Of a DNA stretch of 51,878 nucleotides, positions 41,734 through 50,139 are shown in pieces. This DNA is from Vulcanimicrobiota bacterium. GTDB taxonomy: Bacteria; Vulcanimicrobiota; Vulcanimicrobiia; Vulcanimicrobiales; Vulcanimicrobiaceae. The stretch is taken from assembly GCA_019232905.1 (NCBI GenBank), contig JAFANA010000061.1:1-51878 (forward strand), given 5' to 3'. Position numbers and translations under genes: made by a program. The notes under the pieces were generated by a model. It was not told where the DNA came from. It made no database searches and saw only the letters and a program-made list of their open reading frames with translations. The number at the start of each line of letters is the position of its first letter. Position 1 is the stretch's first letter.

Positions 41734-43803
41734 ATGCTGCAGCTTGCGCTCGTGTTTGCTTTGGCAAACCCGTTCTTCTCACCAAGCACATTGCCGTTTC
41801 AAGCGCCTCCGTTCAACCGGATTACGGATAGCGATTATCAGACGGCGATCGAGGCCGGAATGAAAGCGCAGATGCGCGAGGTTCAAGCGATTGCGAACAA
41901 CCCCGCCGCTCCGACCTTCCAGAACACGTACGTCGCGCTCGAGAAATCGGGGCGGCTGCTCTCGCGGGCCGTGGAAGCCTTTACCTGCGTTACGGGCGCG
42001 AACACGAATCCGACGCTGCAGCATATCGATGAAGTCGAAGAACCGCGCCTCGCCGCGCATGAAGACGCGATCTACCTTGACGCCAAACTCTTCGCGCGCT
42101 TCCAAACGGTGTACAACAAGCTGGCGTCGCTGCATCTCGACCCGGAGTCGGAGCAGCTCGTTCGCGTAACCTATGCCGCATTCGTCCGTGCGGGAGCCAA
42201 ATTGAGTCCGGCGGATAAGGCGAAGATGAGCCGCATCGACGAGCAGCTCTCGACGCTGCAGTCAGCCTTCGAGCGCAAGCTGCTCGCGGGAACGAAGGCC
42301 GGCGCGCTCATCGTAAAAGATAAGTCGCAGCTTGCCGGACTGAGCGACGCCGCGATGGCGACGGCGCAGGAAGCAGCAGAAGCCCGGAAAGACCCGGGCG
42401 GCTATCTCATTGCGCTGCAGAACACGACCCAGCAGCCGGCGCTCGCGTCGCTCGATGACCGCGCCACCCGGCAGCAGCTTTTCGAAGCCTCGTTGACACG
42501 CGCCGAAAAGGGCGACGAGAACGATACGCGCGACACAATCGTCGCGATGGCGCAGCTTCGCGCTCAAAAAGCGGCGTTGCTCGGATATCCGAATTACGCG
42601 GCCTACGCGCTGACCAATCAGATGGCGAAGACGCCCGGCGCGGTCCAACAATTCCTCGCGCAACTTATTCCGGCGACGCGCGCCAAGATTCAAACGGACT
42701 CCGCCGAGTTGCAATCGATGATCGATAAAGACGGCGGACACTTTCAACTGCAGGCGTACGATTGGGATAAATACGCCGGACAAGTCCGCAAAGCGAAGTA
42801 TGACCTCGACGACAATCAAGTGCGGCCGTACTTCGAACTGAACAACGTGCTGCAGAACGGGCTTTTTTACGCGGCCAACCAGCTTTACGGCATCACGCTC
42901 AAAGAGCGCAAAGATATTCCAGTCTGGCAGTCCGACGTGCGGGTGTTCGAAGTCTACGATAAAGACGGATCGCCGCTCGCGCTGATGTATTTCGACTTCT
43001 TCAAACGCGACAACAAACAGGGCGGAGCGTGGATGGACAACCTCGTGCAGCAGTCCAGACTGCTCGGCACGAAACCGGTCGTGTATAACGTCGAGAACAT
43101 TCCAAAGCCGCCCGCGGGGCAACCGGTCTTGCTAACCGCCGGTGAAGTCCACGGTATGTTCCATGAATTCGGTCACGCGCTCAACGGATTCTTCGCGAAC
43201 CAAGAGTATCCGTCGCTCTCGGGTGCGCAGACGGCGCGCGACTTCGTCGAGTATCCGTCGCAGTTCAACGAGCACTGGGCGTTCTATCCCGCGGTGCTCA
43301 AGCACTATGCGGTGAACTATAAGACGGGCCAGCCGATGCCCCAAGCGCTCATGGATAAAATCGAACAGTCCCAGAAATTCGATCAGGGTTATTCGCTCGG
43401 CGAGAGCCTCGCGGCCGATGAACTCGACATGGCGTGGCACACGCTGCCGGCAAGCGCGCCGAAACAAGATGTCGATACGTTTGAAACGCACGCGCTCGCG
43501 TCGTCGGCAACCGACTTCCCGAACGTCCCGCCGCGTTACCGGTCGAGTTACTTCGCGCACATTTGGGCGAGCGGATACGCCGCCGGATACTACGCATACA
43601 TGTGGAGCGAAATGCTGGACGACGACACGTTCCAATGGTTCGTGCAACACGGCGGCATGACGCGGACCAACGGCCAGCGGTTCCGCGACCTGATTCTCTC
43701 GAAGGGACACTCCGAGGACTACGGCCCGATGTTCCGCGCGTTCTACGGTAACGATCCGCAGATCGGCCCGCTCCTGGAGTATCGCGGTTTAAGCAGTCAT
43801 TAA
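41734..43803 (+). CDS. dcp: M3-family peptidyl-dipeptidase (Dcp-like)
   Basis: A 689-residue zinc peptidase. The active site reads GMFHEFGHALNGFFANQEYP (HEFGH = HExxH), with the third ligand Glu in DFVEYPSQFNEHW. The long helical N-terminal half and the SYFAHIWASGYAAGYYAYMW block are typical of M3A enzymes. The opening residues are hydrophobic (MLQLALVFALANPFF) and could serve as a signal peptide, so it may act in the periplasm on peptides. It lies 25 bp after murI and is probably co-transcribed. Confidence 0.93.
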   Translation: MLQLALVFALANPFFSPSTLPFQAPPFNRITDSDYQTAIEAGMKAQMREVQAIANNPAAPTFQNTYVALEKSGRLLSRAVEAFTCVTGANTNPTLQHIDEVEEPRLAAHEDAIYLDAKLFARFQTVYNKLASLHLDPESEQLVRVTYAAFVRAGAKLSPADKAKMSRIDEQLSTLQSAFERKLLAGTKAGALIVKDKSQLAGLSDAAMATAQEAAEARKDPGGYLIALQNTTQQPALASLDDRATRQQLFEASLTRAEKGDENDTRDTIVAMAQLRAQKAALLGYPNYAAYALTNQMAKTPGAVQQFLAQLIPATRAKIQTDSAELQSMIDKDGGHFQLQAYDWDKYAGQVRKAKYDLDDNQVRPYFELNNVLQNGLFYAANQLYGITLKERKDIPVWQSDVRVFEVYDKDGSPLALMYFDFFKRDNKQGGAWMDNLVQQSRLLGTKPVVYNVENIPKPPAGQPVLLTAGEVHGMFHEFGHALNGFFANQEYPSLSGAQTARDFVEYPSQFNEHWAFYPAVLKHYAVNYKTGQPMPQALMDKIEQSQKFDQGYSLGESLAADELDMAWHTLPASAPKQDVDTFETHALASSATDFPNVPPRYRSSYFAHIWASGYAAGYYAYMWSEMLDDDTFQWFVQHGGMTRTNGQRFRDLILSKGHSEDYGPMFRAFYGNDPQIGPLLEYRGLSSH

Positions 43804-43831
43804 AACGGCGCTGCAGCTCCTCGGCCGCGAG

Positions 43832-43837
43832 TATAAT
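43832..43837 (+). promoter_or_regulatory. -10 element of the propeller lipoprotein gene
   Basis: A perfect TATAAT at 43832-43837 stands 20 nt before the ATG at 43858, with GGGGAG between. The spacing suggests a short leader. I see no convincing -35. Confidence 0.45.
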
Positions 43838-43857
43838 AGGCCGGGGAGCTCAGAATC

Positions 43858-44793
43858 ATGCAATACGAAAAATATTTTCGTTGCGCACTCGCCTCAATCG
43901 TAATAGCATTCGCCGGATGCTCCGGCGGCGCAAATCCTGTAACGCCCGCAGCATATCCGCGCACCGCGCAGGTCGCGCAGAACGATGCGCTGCCTTCGAG
44001 TGTCGAACTCGTGTACGTCGCCGATGCGTCGGGACCCCTTGCCGCATATTCCGCGACGTCAAGCGGCGCCGTTCATCCGGCGTTCACTATTCCCGATCCC
44101 ATGCTCGCGAATGGCTATTGGGGGCCGTGGGGCGTAACGTTCGATTCCGGCGGCAACATCTACGTCCAGACCTTTCTCTCCGATGCAACGTCGTATGTCT
44201 TTGGAGCCCGATCGCACCGGTTTATCCGCGCGTTTATGGGTGGTGGCCCCGATACGCGAAGCCTTGCGGTCGACTCGAAGGGCTACGAATATATCGCGAC
44301 GAGCGAACAAGGCAGCATGATTGCGGTCATGCTTCCCGGTGCCAGCGGTTCGGCGAATAATCTTTACGAGGTCAATCCGGTTCGTTCGTTTTTCACGGAT
44401 GAAGCTGCATTCTTTCCATGGCCGAGCATTCTGACCGTCGATTCTCACGACGACCTGGTCGCTGCCCTCGTTCGCAACGGCCCGAATGCGATCGAAATCT
44501 TCGCGGGCGGTGCGCACGGCAGTGACACGCCCTTCCGTGTTATTAGCGGCTCGCGGACGCGCCTCGGCAATTGCTTGGGCAACCCGTGCAACAATATGGC
44601 GGTGACGTTCTCCCCGCGCGCGCACGAATTCTACGTCGGCGTTTTCGAGGGCGCGCAGACTCGAATTCTCGTGTTTGCGGAGGACGCCACCGGAAACGTT
44701 GCGCCGCGCCGGACGATCGAGGGCAACGCGACGGCGTTATCCGGGGATGGAATACTCGGCTTGGCTGTCAGTCAACGAACGGGTGAACTCTAA
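43858..44793 (+). CDS. Beta-propeller lipoprotein, interrupted by stop
   Basis: From ATG 43858 (GGGGAG upstream) the frame runs 311 residues to TAA 44791-44793. A lipobox ASIVIAFAGC gives lipidation at Cys20. Blade-like repeats follow: WGVTFDSGGNIYVQTFLSDA, SLAVDSKGYEYIATSEQGSM, ILTVDSHDDLVAALVRNGPN and ILVFAEDATGNVAPRRTIEG. The same frame continues after the stop to 44938 with a further matching blade (see 44794-44938). So the protein lacks its last blade, and the gene is either decayed, read through, or affected by a base error. It belongs with the propeller proteins at 22073 and 22996. Confidence 0.75.
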   Translation: MQYEKYFRCALASIVIAFAGCSGGANPVTPAAYPRTAQVAQNDALPSSVELVYVADASGPLAAYSATSSGAVHPAFTIPDPMLANGYWGPWGVTFDSGGNIYVQTFLSDATSYVFGARSHRFIRAFMGGGPDTRSLAVDSKGYEYIATSEQGSMIAVMLPGASGSANNLYEVNPVRSFFTDEAAFFPWPSILTVDSHDDLVAALVRNGPNAIEIFAGGAHGSDTPFRVISGSRTRLGNCLGNPCNNMAVTFSPRAHEFYVGVFEGAQTRILVFAEDATGNVAPRRTIEGNATALSGDGILGLAVSQRTGEL

Positions 44794-44938
44794 GCAATGG
44801 TCAATCCCTCGCAGTTTCTCGTGCCGGGACGCGTTTTGGTTTTTTCAGCATCGGCGTGCGGGAACGCGCGTCCGATTCGTTCGTTCGAAGATGCATCGAC
44901 GAAGTTCGTCAATGCGGGCGGTATAGCAATCCGTTAGA
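44794..44938 (+). pseudogene. In-frame 3' remnant of the propeller lipoprotein gene
   Basis: Directly after TAA 44791-44793 the same frame stays open for 47 codons to TAG 44936-44938. It encodes VLVFSASACGNARPIRSFED and ASTKFVNAGGIAI, clearly parallel to the blade ILVFAEDATGNVAPRRTIEG upstream of the stop. An internal ATG at 44797 could start a short peptide but has no binding site. Confidence 0.65.
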
Positions 44939-45608
44939 CCGGCTCGATGACGAGCGCGTTCTCGGCACGCCGAACGAGAGCGCGTGTTTCTTCGCTTGTC
45001 GGTTTACGGCTGGACGTGAACGGTTCGCTGTAGATGATCATGAGTTCTTTGCGAGCCTCATCGAGCGTATGTACGAAGCGCACCGACGAGAGCATGGGTG
45101 GAAGCGTATAGCCCTTCGATATAATAAGGTCGTAAATATGCTGACCGTCCGATCCGGAATTGATACCAGCGGGCACGGCATAGCCTTTTGATTTGATGAT
45201 CGCTGCGAGATCGGTTGTATCGGGCCGAGAGGGTTTGCTGCTCTCCGTCCACGCGTCGACGAAGAAATCTAGACCACCGATCGCGGCATGTTCTTTTGAA
45301 TCGTACGTGTGATGCAAGTTGGGCATCGAAGAAATGTAGCCCTCAAATTGCACCCAATAGAGCCGCCTCACGTGCTTTTGCCTATCGGCATCGATGAACG
45401 CAAAGAGCTGACAGTTCGCAATGCCGAAAAGAACCCAACGCTCGGTGCCGACATAGGTCGCGGTTTTCGGTACAGTGACACGGACTGCGGGATCCCGATC
45501 CGAAGCGACGACGTTGTCCTTTACAACGCGCACGGGCGTTGGCGATGAGGCCGCCGTGGCCACCGGAACGAGTAGAAGAAGTCCGACGAACGGCCACGTA
45601 TGCCTCAT
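44934..45608 (-). CDS. Secreted protein of unknown function
   Basis: A 224-residue protein with a signal peptide (PFVGLLLLVPVATAASS). The body has aromatic and beta-rich segments (YVGTERWVLFGIANCQLFAF, RLYWVQFEGYISSMPNLHHT) and a C-terminal ELMIIYSEPFTSS. I recognise no family. The phrase pattern resembles uncharacterised periplasmic proteins with an RLYWVQFE core. It converges on the lipoprotein remnant with 5 bp overlap. Confidence 0.65.
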   Translation of the reverse strand: MRHTWPFVGLLLLVPVATAASSPTPVRVVKDNVVASDRDPAVRVTVPKTATYVGTERWVLFGIANCQLFAFIDADRQKHVRRLYWVQFEGYISSMPNLHHTYDSKEHAAIGGLDFFVDAWTESSKPSRPDTTDLAAIIKSKGYAVPAGINSGSDGQHIYDLIISKGYTLPPMLSSVRFVHTLDEARKELMIIYSEPFTSSRKPTSEETRALVRRAENALVIEPV

Positions 45609-45683
45609 AGCGTTCTAGTAGAATCGCCCTTCGCGACAATCCTTTACGCAAGCGGCCGGTCGCGGTATTGTCCGGCACCAATG

Positions 45684-45693
45684 GTATACTGTG
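45684..45693 (+). promoter_or_regulatory. -10-like element before small coiled-coil gene
   Basis: GGTATACTGT contains TATACT at 45685-45690, 16 nt before ATG 45707. The same eight-base TATACTGT occurs upstream of the lanthipeptide precursor. No good -35 is visible. Confidence 0.35.
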
Positions 45694-45706
45694 CGAGAAA
45701 GGCGTT

Positions 45707-45943
45707 ATGACCGCAAAGCCTATGGAAAGCCGTATTGCCCACTTGGAGGGCGTCGTCGACCAGATTGGTGATCGCCTGAACGGCATAGATCGCCGTTTGG
45801 ACGGATTGCATTCGGAACTGGGAAGCCTGCGTTCCGAGATGAATGCGCGTTTCGGTCAAATGGATCAAAAGTTCATGTGGGTGATCGGTATCAACGTCAC
45901 CTCATGGACGACGACAATGCTTGCCGTCCTTTTCCATCGCTAA
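45707..45943 (+). CDS. Small coiled-coil protein with C-terminal membrane segment
   Basis: From ATG 45707, preceded by AAAGG, the product has 78 residues. A heptad-rich coiled coil (RIAHLEGVVDQIGDRLNGID, then RLDGLHSELGSLRSEMNARF) ends in a hydrophobic tail helix (WVIGINVTSWTTTMLAVLF). Such tail-anchored coiled coils are common small proteins of unknown role, similar in outline to DUF1640/holin-associated proteins. Confidence 0.75.
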   Translation: MTAKPMESRIAHLEGVVDQIGDRLNGIDRRLDGLHSELGSLRSEMNARFGQMDQKFMWVIGINVTSWTTTMLAVLFHR

Positions 45944-45953
45944 CCTCGCGTGA

Positions 45954-46706
45954 TTACGCCGGCGCGGAAGCGCAGGCGTTCTGTTTTTGGGACCACACTT
46001 GTTGAATGGTGTAATTACCAAGCTGCGTCGTGTTGCCCACGCACACGTCTCCGATTTCGTTCCCCGTGTTGTCGTCGAACCAGCCGGTGCCCGAGCCTGA
46101 CGGCCAGCTTGGATCGGTGATCGATTCGGCGAGTTCGTGGCTTGAAATAACCGTGAGCGTATCCAGCTCGCTGCCCTGGGTGCAACCCGAACAGTCCGAA
46201 TACGGCATCAGCGCGTAGTAGATGCTGCCGGCGCTGCTGTGGTAGCCGCAATACTGTTGACACGATGAGGAACCGTTTAATGTCGACGTCACGTTTTGCG
46301 GTAAAAAGACAAAATACAATGTGTTCGCATTGACGGCGGGAATCGTGCCGTCTTGCGTCCATTGTTGCAACGCGGTTTGGATCTGCGCGTCGCTCACCGT
46401 TCCGCTTCCCCCTCCCGGTTCGCTTGTTGTGACGGTCACGCTCGAGTTGAACGTTCCTTCGCCGATGGTTTGTGTCGGCGTGCTGTATTCCGCGAGCATA
46501 TCGAGAAACGAGCTCGTCACGATGTAGTTGAAATAGCCTTCGAGCTGGCTAATGAGGGTTGCTTGTTGCTGCCAGAAGCTTCCCCAATAGACGGCAACGA
46601 TTTCCACGTTGGCGATCACGGGGCCACCGTGATAGGTCATGTCGGCGGCCGGCGCGGCGGCTGCGCGGGGAGCATTCAGCAGAGGTACGATATTTGAAAG
46701 CGCCAT
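45954..46706 (-). CDS. EXORDIUM/PHI-1-like protein with HELAE motif
   Basis: A 250-residue protein. MTYHGGPVIANVEIVAVYWG, QLEGYFNYIVTSSFLDMLAE and GIPP-type loops resemble the plant phosphate-induced/EXORDIUM family, known also in bacteria. The block VISSHELAESITDPSWPSGS carries HELAE, a candidate metal site, and NEIGDVCVG follows. Four or more Cys lie near SSSCQQYCGYHS and YSDCSGC. The first 22 residues are weakly hydrophobic (PLLNAPRAAAAPAAD), so secretion is likely but the signal is not clear. Function in bacteria is unknown. Confidence 0.75.
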   Translation of the reverse strand: MALSNIVPLLNAPRAAAAPAADMTYHGGPVIANVEIVAVYWGSFWQQQATLISQLEGYFNYIVTSSFLDMLAEYSTPTQTIGEGTFNSSVTVTTSEPGGGSGTVSDAQIQTALQQWTQDGTIPAVNANTLYFVFLPQNVTSTLNGSSSCQQYCGYHSSAGSIYYALMPYSDCSGCTQGSELDTLTVISSHELAESITDPSWPSGSGTGWFDDNTGNEIGDVCVGNTTQLGNYTIQQVWSQKQNACASAPA

Positions 46707-46749
46707 CGTTCAAGTGTGAACGACGGCGCTGCGAAACCGGTGAAGATTG

Positions 46750-49407
46750 TCAGCTAAATAACGCGCGGCGTTGACGTTCGAGTTCGACCGTCGAGGCAAG
46801 CGCGGAGCGGCTGTCGGACGCGTGCGATTCGACGAGCGCGGCCATTTGCGAATAGTCGCCGTACATTGCGTACGACCGCTGCGCTTCATCTTTTGCGGCG
46901 TCTTCGGCTTGTTCGAGTGTGAACTGGGCCGAACTCGCGAATTGTTCGATGCGGCCAAACGCTTCTTGCGCCATGCGCGCTTGGCGCGAGCTGTGCTCGG
47001 CTTTCGCGACGCCGTTTTCGATCGCGATTGCCGCCGCTTTCCCGCGCGCTTCCAGATCGTTGAGGACCTTGCGAATGTCGATCGTCGACGCCTTCGTCTT
47101 ATCCGCCAGGCCGCGCACCTCGCCGGCGACGACGTTGAAGCCCTTACCGTGGTCGCCCGCGCGCGCCGCTTCGATCGCGGCATTGAGCGCGAGCAAATTG
47201 GTTTTATCGGAGACCGAGCGCACCAGGTTAATGATTTCGAAAATTTGATGCATCGATTTCGCGAATTGATCGAGCGCGTTTCGGCTCTGCACCGCCATCG
47301 ACGAGAGCACGTTGATCGTTTCGATCAGTTGGTGCACGGTGTCGCGCATAATGCGAACCTGGGGCGCAACCTGTTGAAAACGCTCGCCGAGCACTTGGAA
47401 GTCTTTGGCCAGGGTTTCGTTCGATCCGCTCAGCCCGAACGCGCGTTGCGCGAGTGCATTGAGACTCGAAATTTGCGAACGTGCCTGCGTGCCGATCGTG
47501 TCGCCCGTCGAACGTACCGCGTTGACGGACCGGTCCATCGCTTCGACGATGTCGGTGAGCGTGAAGCTGCCGTGCGACGAAGGCGAACCGGCGGCCAGAG
47601 CCACGCGCGGGCGCCACGAGTCGAGACTGCGATTGAGGAGCAGACGAAAGACGTCGCCCGGAAAGAGCGGTTCCATGCGTTCCCACACGAAGCGGGCATT
47701 GCGCACGAAATCTTCGCGTTCGTCCGGCGCGAGGTCGTAGATGTCGAGATGTTTTCGCAGCTCGGTGATCGCGCGAGCGTCGTCTTCGGCCGAGATCGTC
47801 CGGTGCATGGCCGTTGCTTCGGCGAACGCCTGCCCGAGGATGGCGCGGTCCTCGTCGGGGAGCCCGCGCCAGCGCTCGATGTTTGCGAGTACGATCTGCG
47901 TGTTATACGTGTGGTGCGTCAGCGTGAGATAGCGCTGCACTTCATACAAACGCGCGCCGAGCGTGTTGGCCAGTGGATTTTCCTGCGCGTCAACTTCGTG
48001 CTGTTGCAGCGCCTTGTACACGTCTTGGAAGGGAATGACTTTTGGTGATGCGCCGAGCGCGTGCATCAGTGCCAAATAGACGACGGAATCCTGAATGCGT
48101 ACGCGCATTTTGCGCATGTCGGCCGGACGGCGGATCGGATGAAGGCTATTCGTAAAGTGCCGCATGCCGTTTTCGAAATATGCCAGGCCATGCAGACCGA
48201 AGGATTCGAACGACGAAAGAATGTTCGTTCCAAGCGGCCCGTCCAGCAGGCGGTGCGCGGCGGCCGAATCATCGAAAACGAACGGCAGATCGAGCAGCTG
48301 CGCGAGCGGCAGCAGCGCACCAGCGACGTACGTGGTAACGCTCACCATGTCGAGCTCACCGGAGCGAACGCGCAGCATCGCTTCCATCTCGCTGCCGCCG
48401 GTGAACGGGATCTCGAGTTCGAGCTTGACGCGCCCGTTCGAGAGTTCCAGCGCGCGCTTCGCGACGTGTTCCCAGGCGCGCGAAGGTGGATAGCCGGGCG
48501 GCAGAAGCGTCGCAACTTTGATCGTCGTGTGTTCGCTTTTGCTCGCGGTACGAGCACGCGAAATGTACGCGATTTCGGCACCGTAGTAGGCGAGACGTTG
48601 CGTCGCGAACGCGGATTCGAGCGCCTCGCGGCCTTGCGCGGCGGCAACGTTTGCAAGCGCGTCCGTGTCCTTGCGCATCTGCGCGGCGCCGGCACTATGG
48701 TCACGTCCGCTGACGACGGCGCGATCGATCGTCACGGAAAGATCGGCGGCGAGCTCGGCGATCTCCGCAAGCGAACCGCGCGCCGTATCCGCCAACGGAG
48801 CAGATTCGGCGGAACGTTCCGCATTTGCGCGAACGGCTTGAATCGTGGCTTCGGCTTCGCGCTGGATTTCGATCACGAGATTTTTGATCGCCGTCGTCGA
48901 CTCGCTCGTCGTTTTTGCGAGACGCCCCACTTCGCCTGCGACGACCGCAAAACCGAGACCGTGCGTTCCGGCGCGTGCCGCTTCGATAGCGGCGTTGAGC
49001 GCCAGCAATTCCGTTTCGTCGGAGACGTCTTCGACAAATTCCGTCATCCGGCCGATCTCGCTCATCAACCGGCCGAAATCGTCCATCGCTCCGGCGGTGT
49101 CGGCGGAAAGATCGGCGAGTTGCTGTACCGACGTCAGCAGCGTTTCGACGACCTCGAATGAGTTGCCGAGATCGGCTGCGGCGGCGCGCGCCGACGACTG
49201 CGCGCTTTGAAGGCGTTCGGCGGTCTCGCGCGATGCGGTGGCGAGCGTGCCCGCCGTTTCCGAAAGCGCGACCATCAGCGTCGTCTGCTCTTGCGCGGTT
49301 GCCGCGATCGCTTCGGATGCCTGGCGAACGGCGTCGACCGCGGCCGAAATGCTGGCATTGAAACGGTCGAATTGCGCGTCATATTGACGCGCTACTTGAG
49401 TCGCCAC
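46750..49407 (-). CDS. Soluble MCP-DctP-MCP fusion receptor
   Basis: A GTG-started 885-residue protein with no membrane helix or signal peptide. Residues 1-285 form a chemoreceptor signalling module (tip [17 protein letters not shown] at 131-147, then [11 protein letters not shown]). Residues about 294-590 are a TRAP-type DctP solute-binding domain ([60 protein letters not shown]). Residues about 610-885 form a second module (tip [17 protein letters not shown] at 735-751). DctP proteins are normally periplasmic ligand binders, so a cytosolic one between two MCP modules is unusual. It would sense organic acids inside the cell (inference). Confidence 0.88.
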   Translation of the reverse strand: MATQVARQYDAQFDRFNASISAAVDAVRQASEAIAATAQEQTTLMVALSETAGTLATASRETAERLQSAQSSARAAAADLGNSFEVVETLLTSVQQLADLSADTAGAMDDFGRLMSEIGRMTEFVEDVSDETELLALNAAIEAARAGTHGLGFAVVAGEVGRLAKTTSESTTAIKNLVIEIQREAEATIQAVRANAERSAESAPLADTARGSLAEIAELAADLSVTIDRAVVSGRDHSAGAAQMRKDTDALANVAAAQGREALESAFATQRLAYYGAEIAYISRARTASKSEHTTIKVATLLPPGYPPSRAWEHVAKRALELSNGRVKLELEIPFTGGSEMEAMLRVRSGELDMVSVTTYVAGALLPLAQLLDLPFVFDDSAAAHRLLDGPLGTNILSSFESFGLHGLAYFENGMRHFTNSLHPIRRPADMRKMRVRIQDSVVYLALMHALGASPKVIPFQDVYKALQQHEVDAQENPLANTLGARLYEVQRYLTLTHHTYNTQIVLANIERWRGLPDEDRAILGQAFAEATAMHRTISAEDDARAITELRKHLDIYDLAPDEREDFVRNARFVWERMEPLFPGDVFRLLLNRSLDSWRPRVALAAGSPSSHGSFTLTDIVEAMDRSVNAVRSTGDTIGTQARSQISSLNALAQRAFGLSGSNETLAKDFQVLGERFQQVAPQVRIMRDTVHQLIETINVLSSMAVQSRNALDQFAKSMHQIFEIINLVRSVSDKTNLLALNAAIEAARAGDHGKGFNVVAGEVRGLADKTKASTIDIRKVLNDLEARGKAAAIAIENGVAKAEHSSRQARMAQEAFGRIEQFASSAQFTLEQAEDAAKDEAQRSYAMYGDYSQMAALVESHASDSRSALASTVELERQRRALFS

Positions 49408-49467
49408 ACCGCCTACTACGGGTGGCCCCCGAGGGTTCCTGCCGCATCATTTGTAAAGCCTTGAACC

Positions 49468-50139
49468 GTGCGTTTATTGATCGTGGAAGACGACGATCGA
49501 CTCGCGGATGCGATGCGCCGCGGGCTACAAGATCAGGGACACGTGGTCGATGTTGCCGGGGATGGAACGGCAGGGCTTGGGCTCGCATCGGAGCCCGGGT
49601 ACGACGCGATCGTGCTCGATTTGAACTTGCCCGGACGGGACGGACTCGACGTACTGCGCACGTTGCGCACCTCCGGCGTCGCGACCCCGATCGTCATCGC
49701 GACCTCGCGCGACGAAACCGACGACGTCGTCGCGGGGCTTGACGCCGGCGCCGACGATTATATTCGCAAGCCGTTCGCAATGCGCGAACTCGAAGCGCGG
49801 CTGCGAAGCATTGCGCGCCGTGAAACGCCGCCCGCACCGGCCTTATTAAAAGTAGGGAACTTGACGTTCGACCTTGCGACGCGCCGTGTTACGCGCGGCG
49901 TTCGCGAGATCGAATTCACGGCACGCGAACTCGCCTTCCTCGAATACTTTATGCGAAACGCCGGTCGCGTCCTCACGCGTCCGATGATCGAGACGGCGCT
50001 CTGGGATCGCACGAGCGAAACGACGTCGAATGTCGTCGACGTGTACGTACGGAGGATTCGTCTGAAGATCGACGCGGAAGGCGAACCGGCACTGCTGCAG
50101 ACTGTTCGCGGCATCGGCTACCGGATGGAACGCGCTTGA
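49468..50139 (+). CDS. OmpR/PhoB-family response regulator
   Basis: GTG 49468, 223 residues. The receiver domain has the acidic pair in LLIVEDDDRLAD, phospho-acceptor Asp in IVLDLNLPGRDGLD (about residue 51), Thr/Ser in VIATSRDET and Lys in DDYIRKPFAMREL. The winged helix domain follows (LTFDLATRRVTRGVREIEFT; YVRRIRLKIDAEGEPALLQT). The stop overlaps the TTG start of the kinase gene, so the pair is translated together. The next gene is an RND transporter, so efflux or metal control is likely. Confidence 0.93.
   Translation: MRLLIVEDDDRLADAMRRGLQDQGHVVDVAGDGTAGLGLASEPGYDAIVLDLNLPGRDGLDVLRTLRTSGVATPIVIATSRDETDDVVAGLDAGADDYIRKPFAMRELEARLRSIARRETPPAPALLKVGNLTFDLATRRVTRGVREIEFTARELAFLEYFMRNAGRVLTRPMIETALWDRTSETTSNVVDVYVRRIRLKIDAEGEPALLQTVRGIGYRMERA

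Noticed and set aside
46771-48048. 425-residue open frame opposite the MCP-DctP-MCP gene
   Set aside because: It is Arg/His/Val-rich without any family motif and lies wholly antisense to a clear gene. High GC makes such long shadow frames common.
48061-49161. 366-residue open frame opposite the same gene
   Set aside because: Same reason: strongly Arg-rich composition, no motif, no ribosome binding site, fully antisense.
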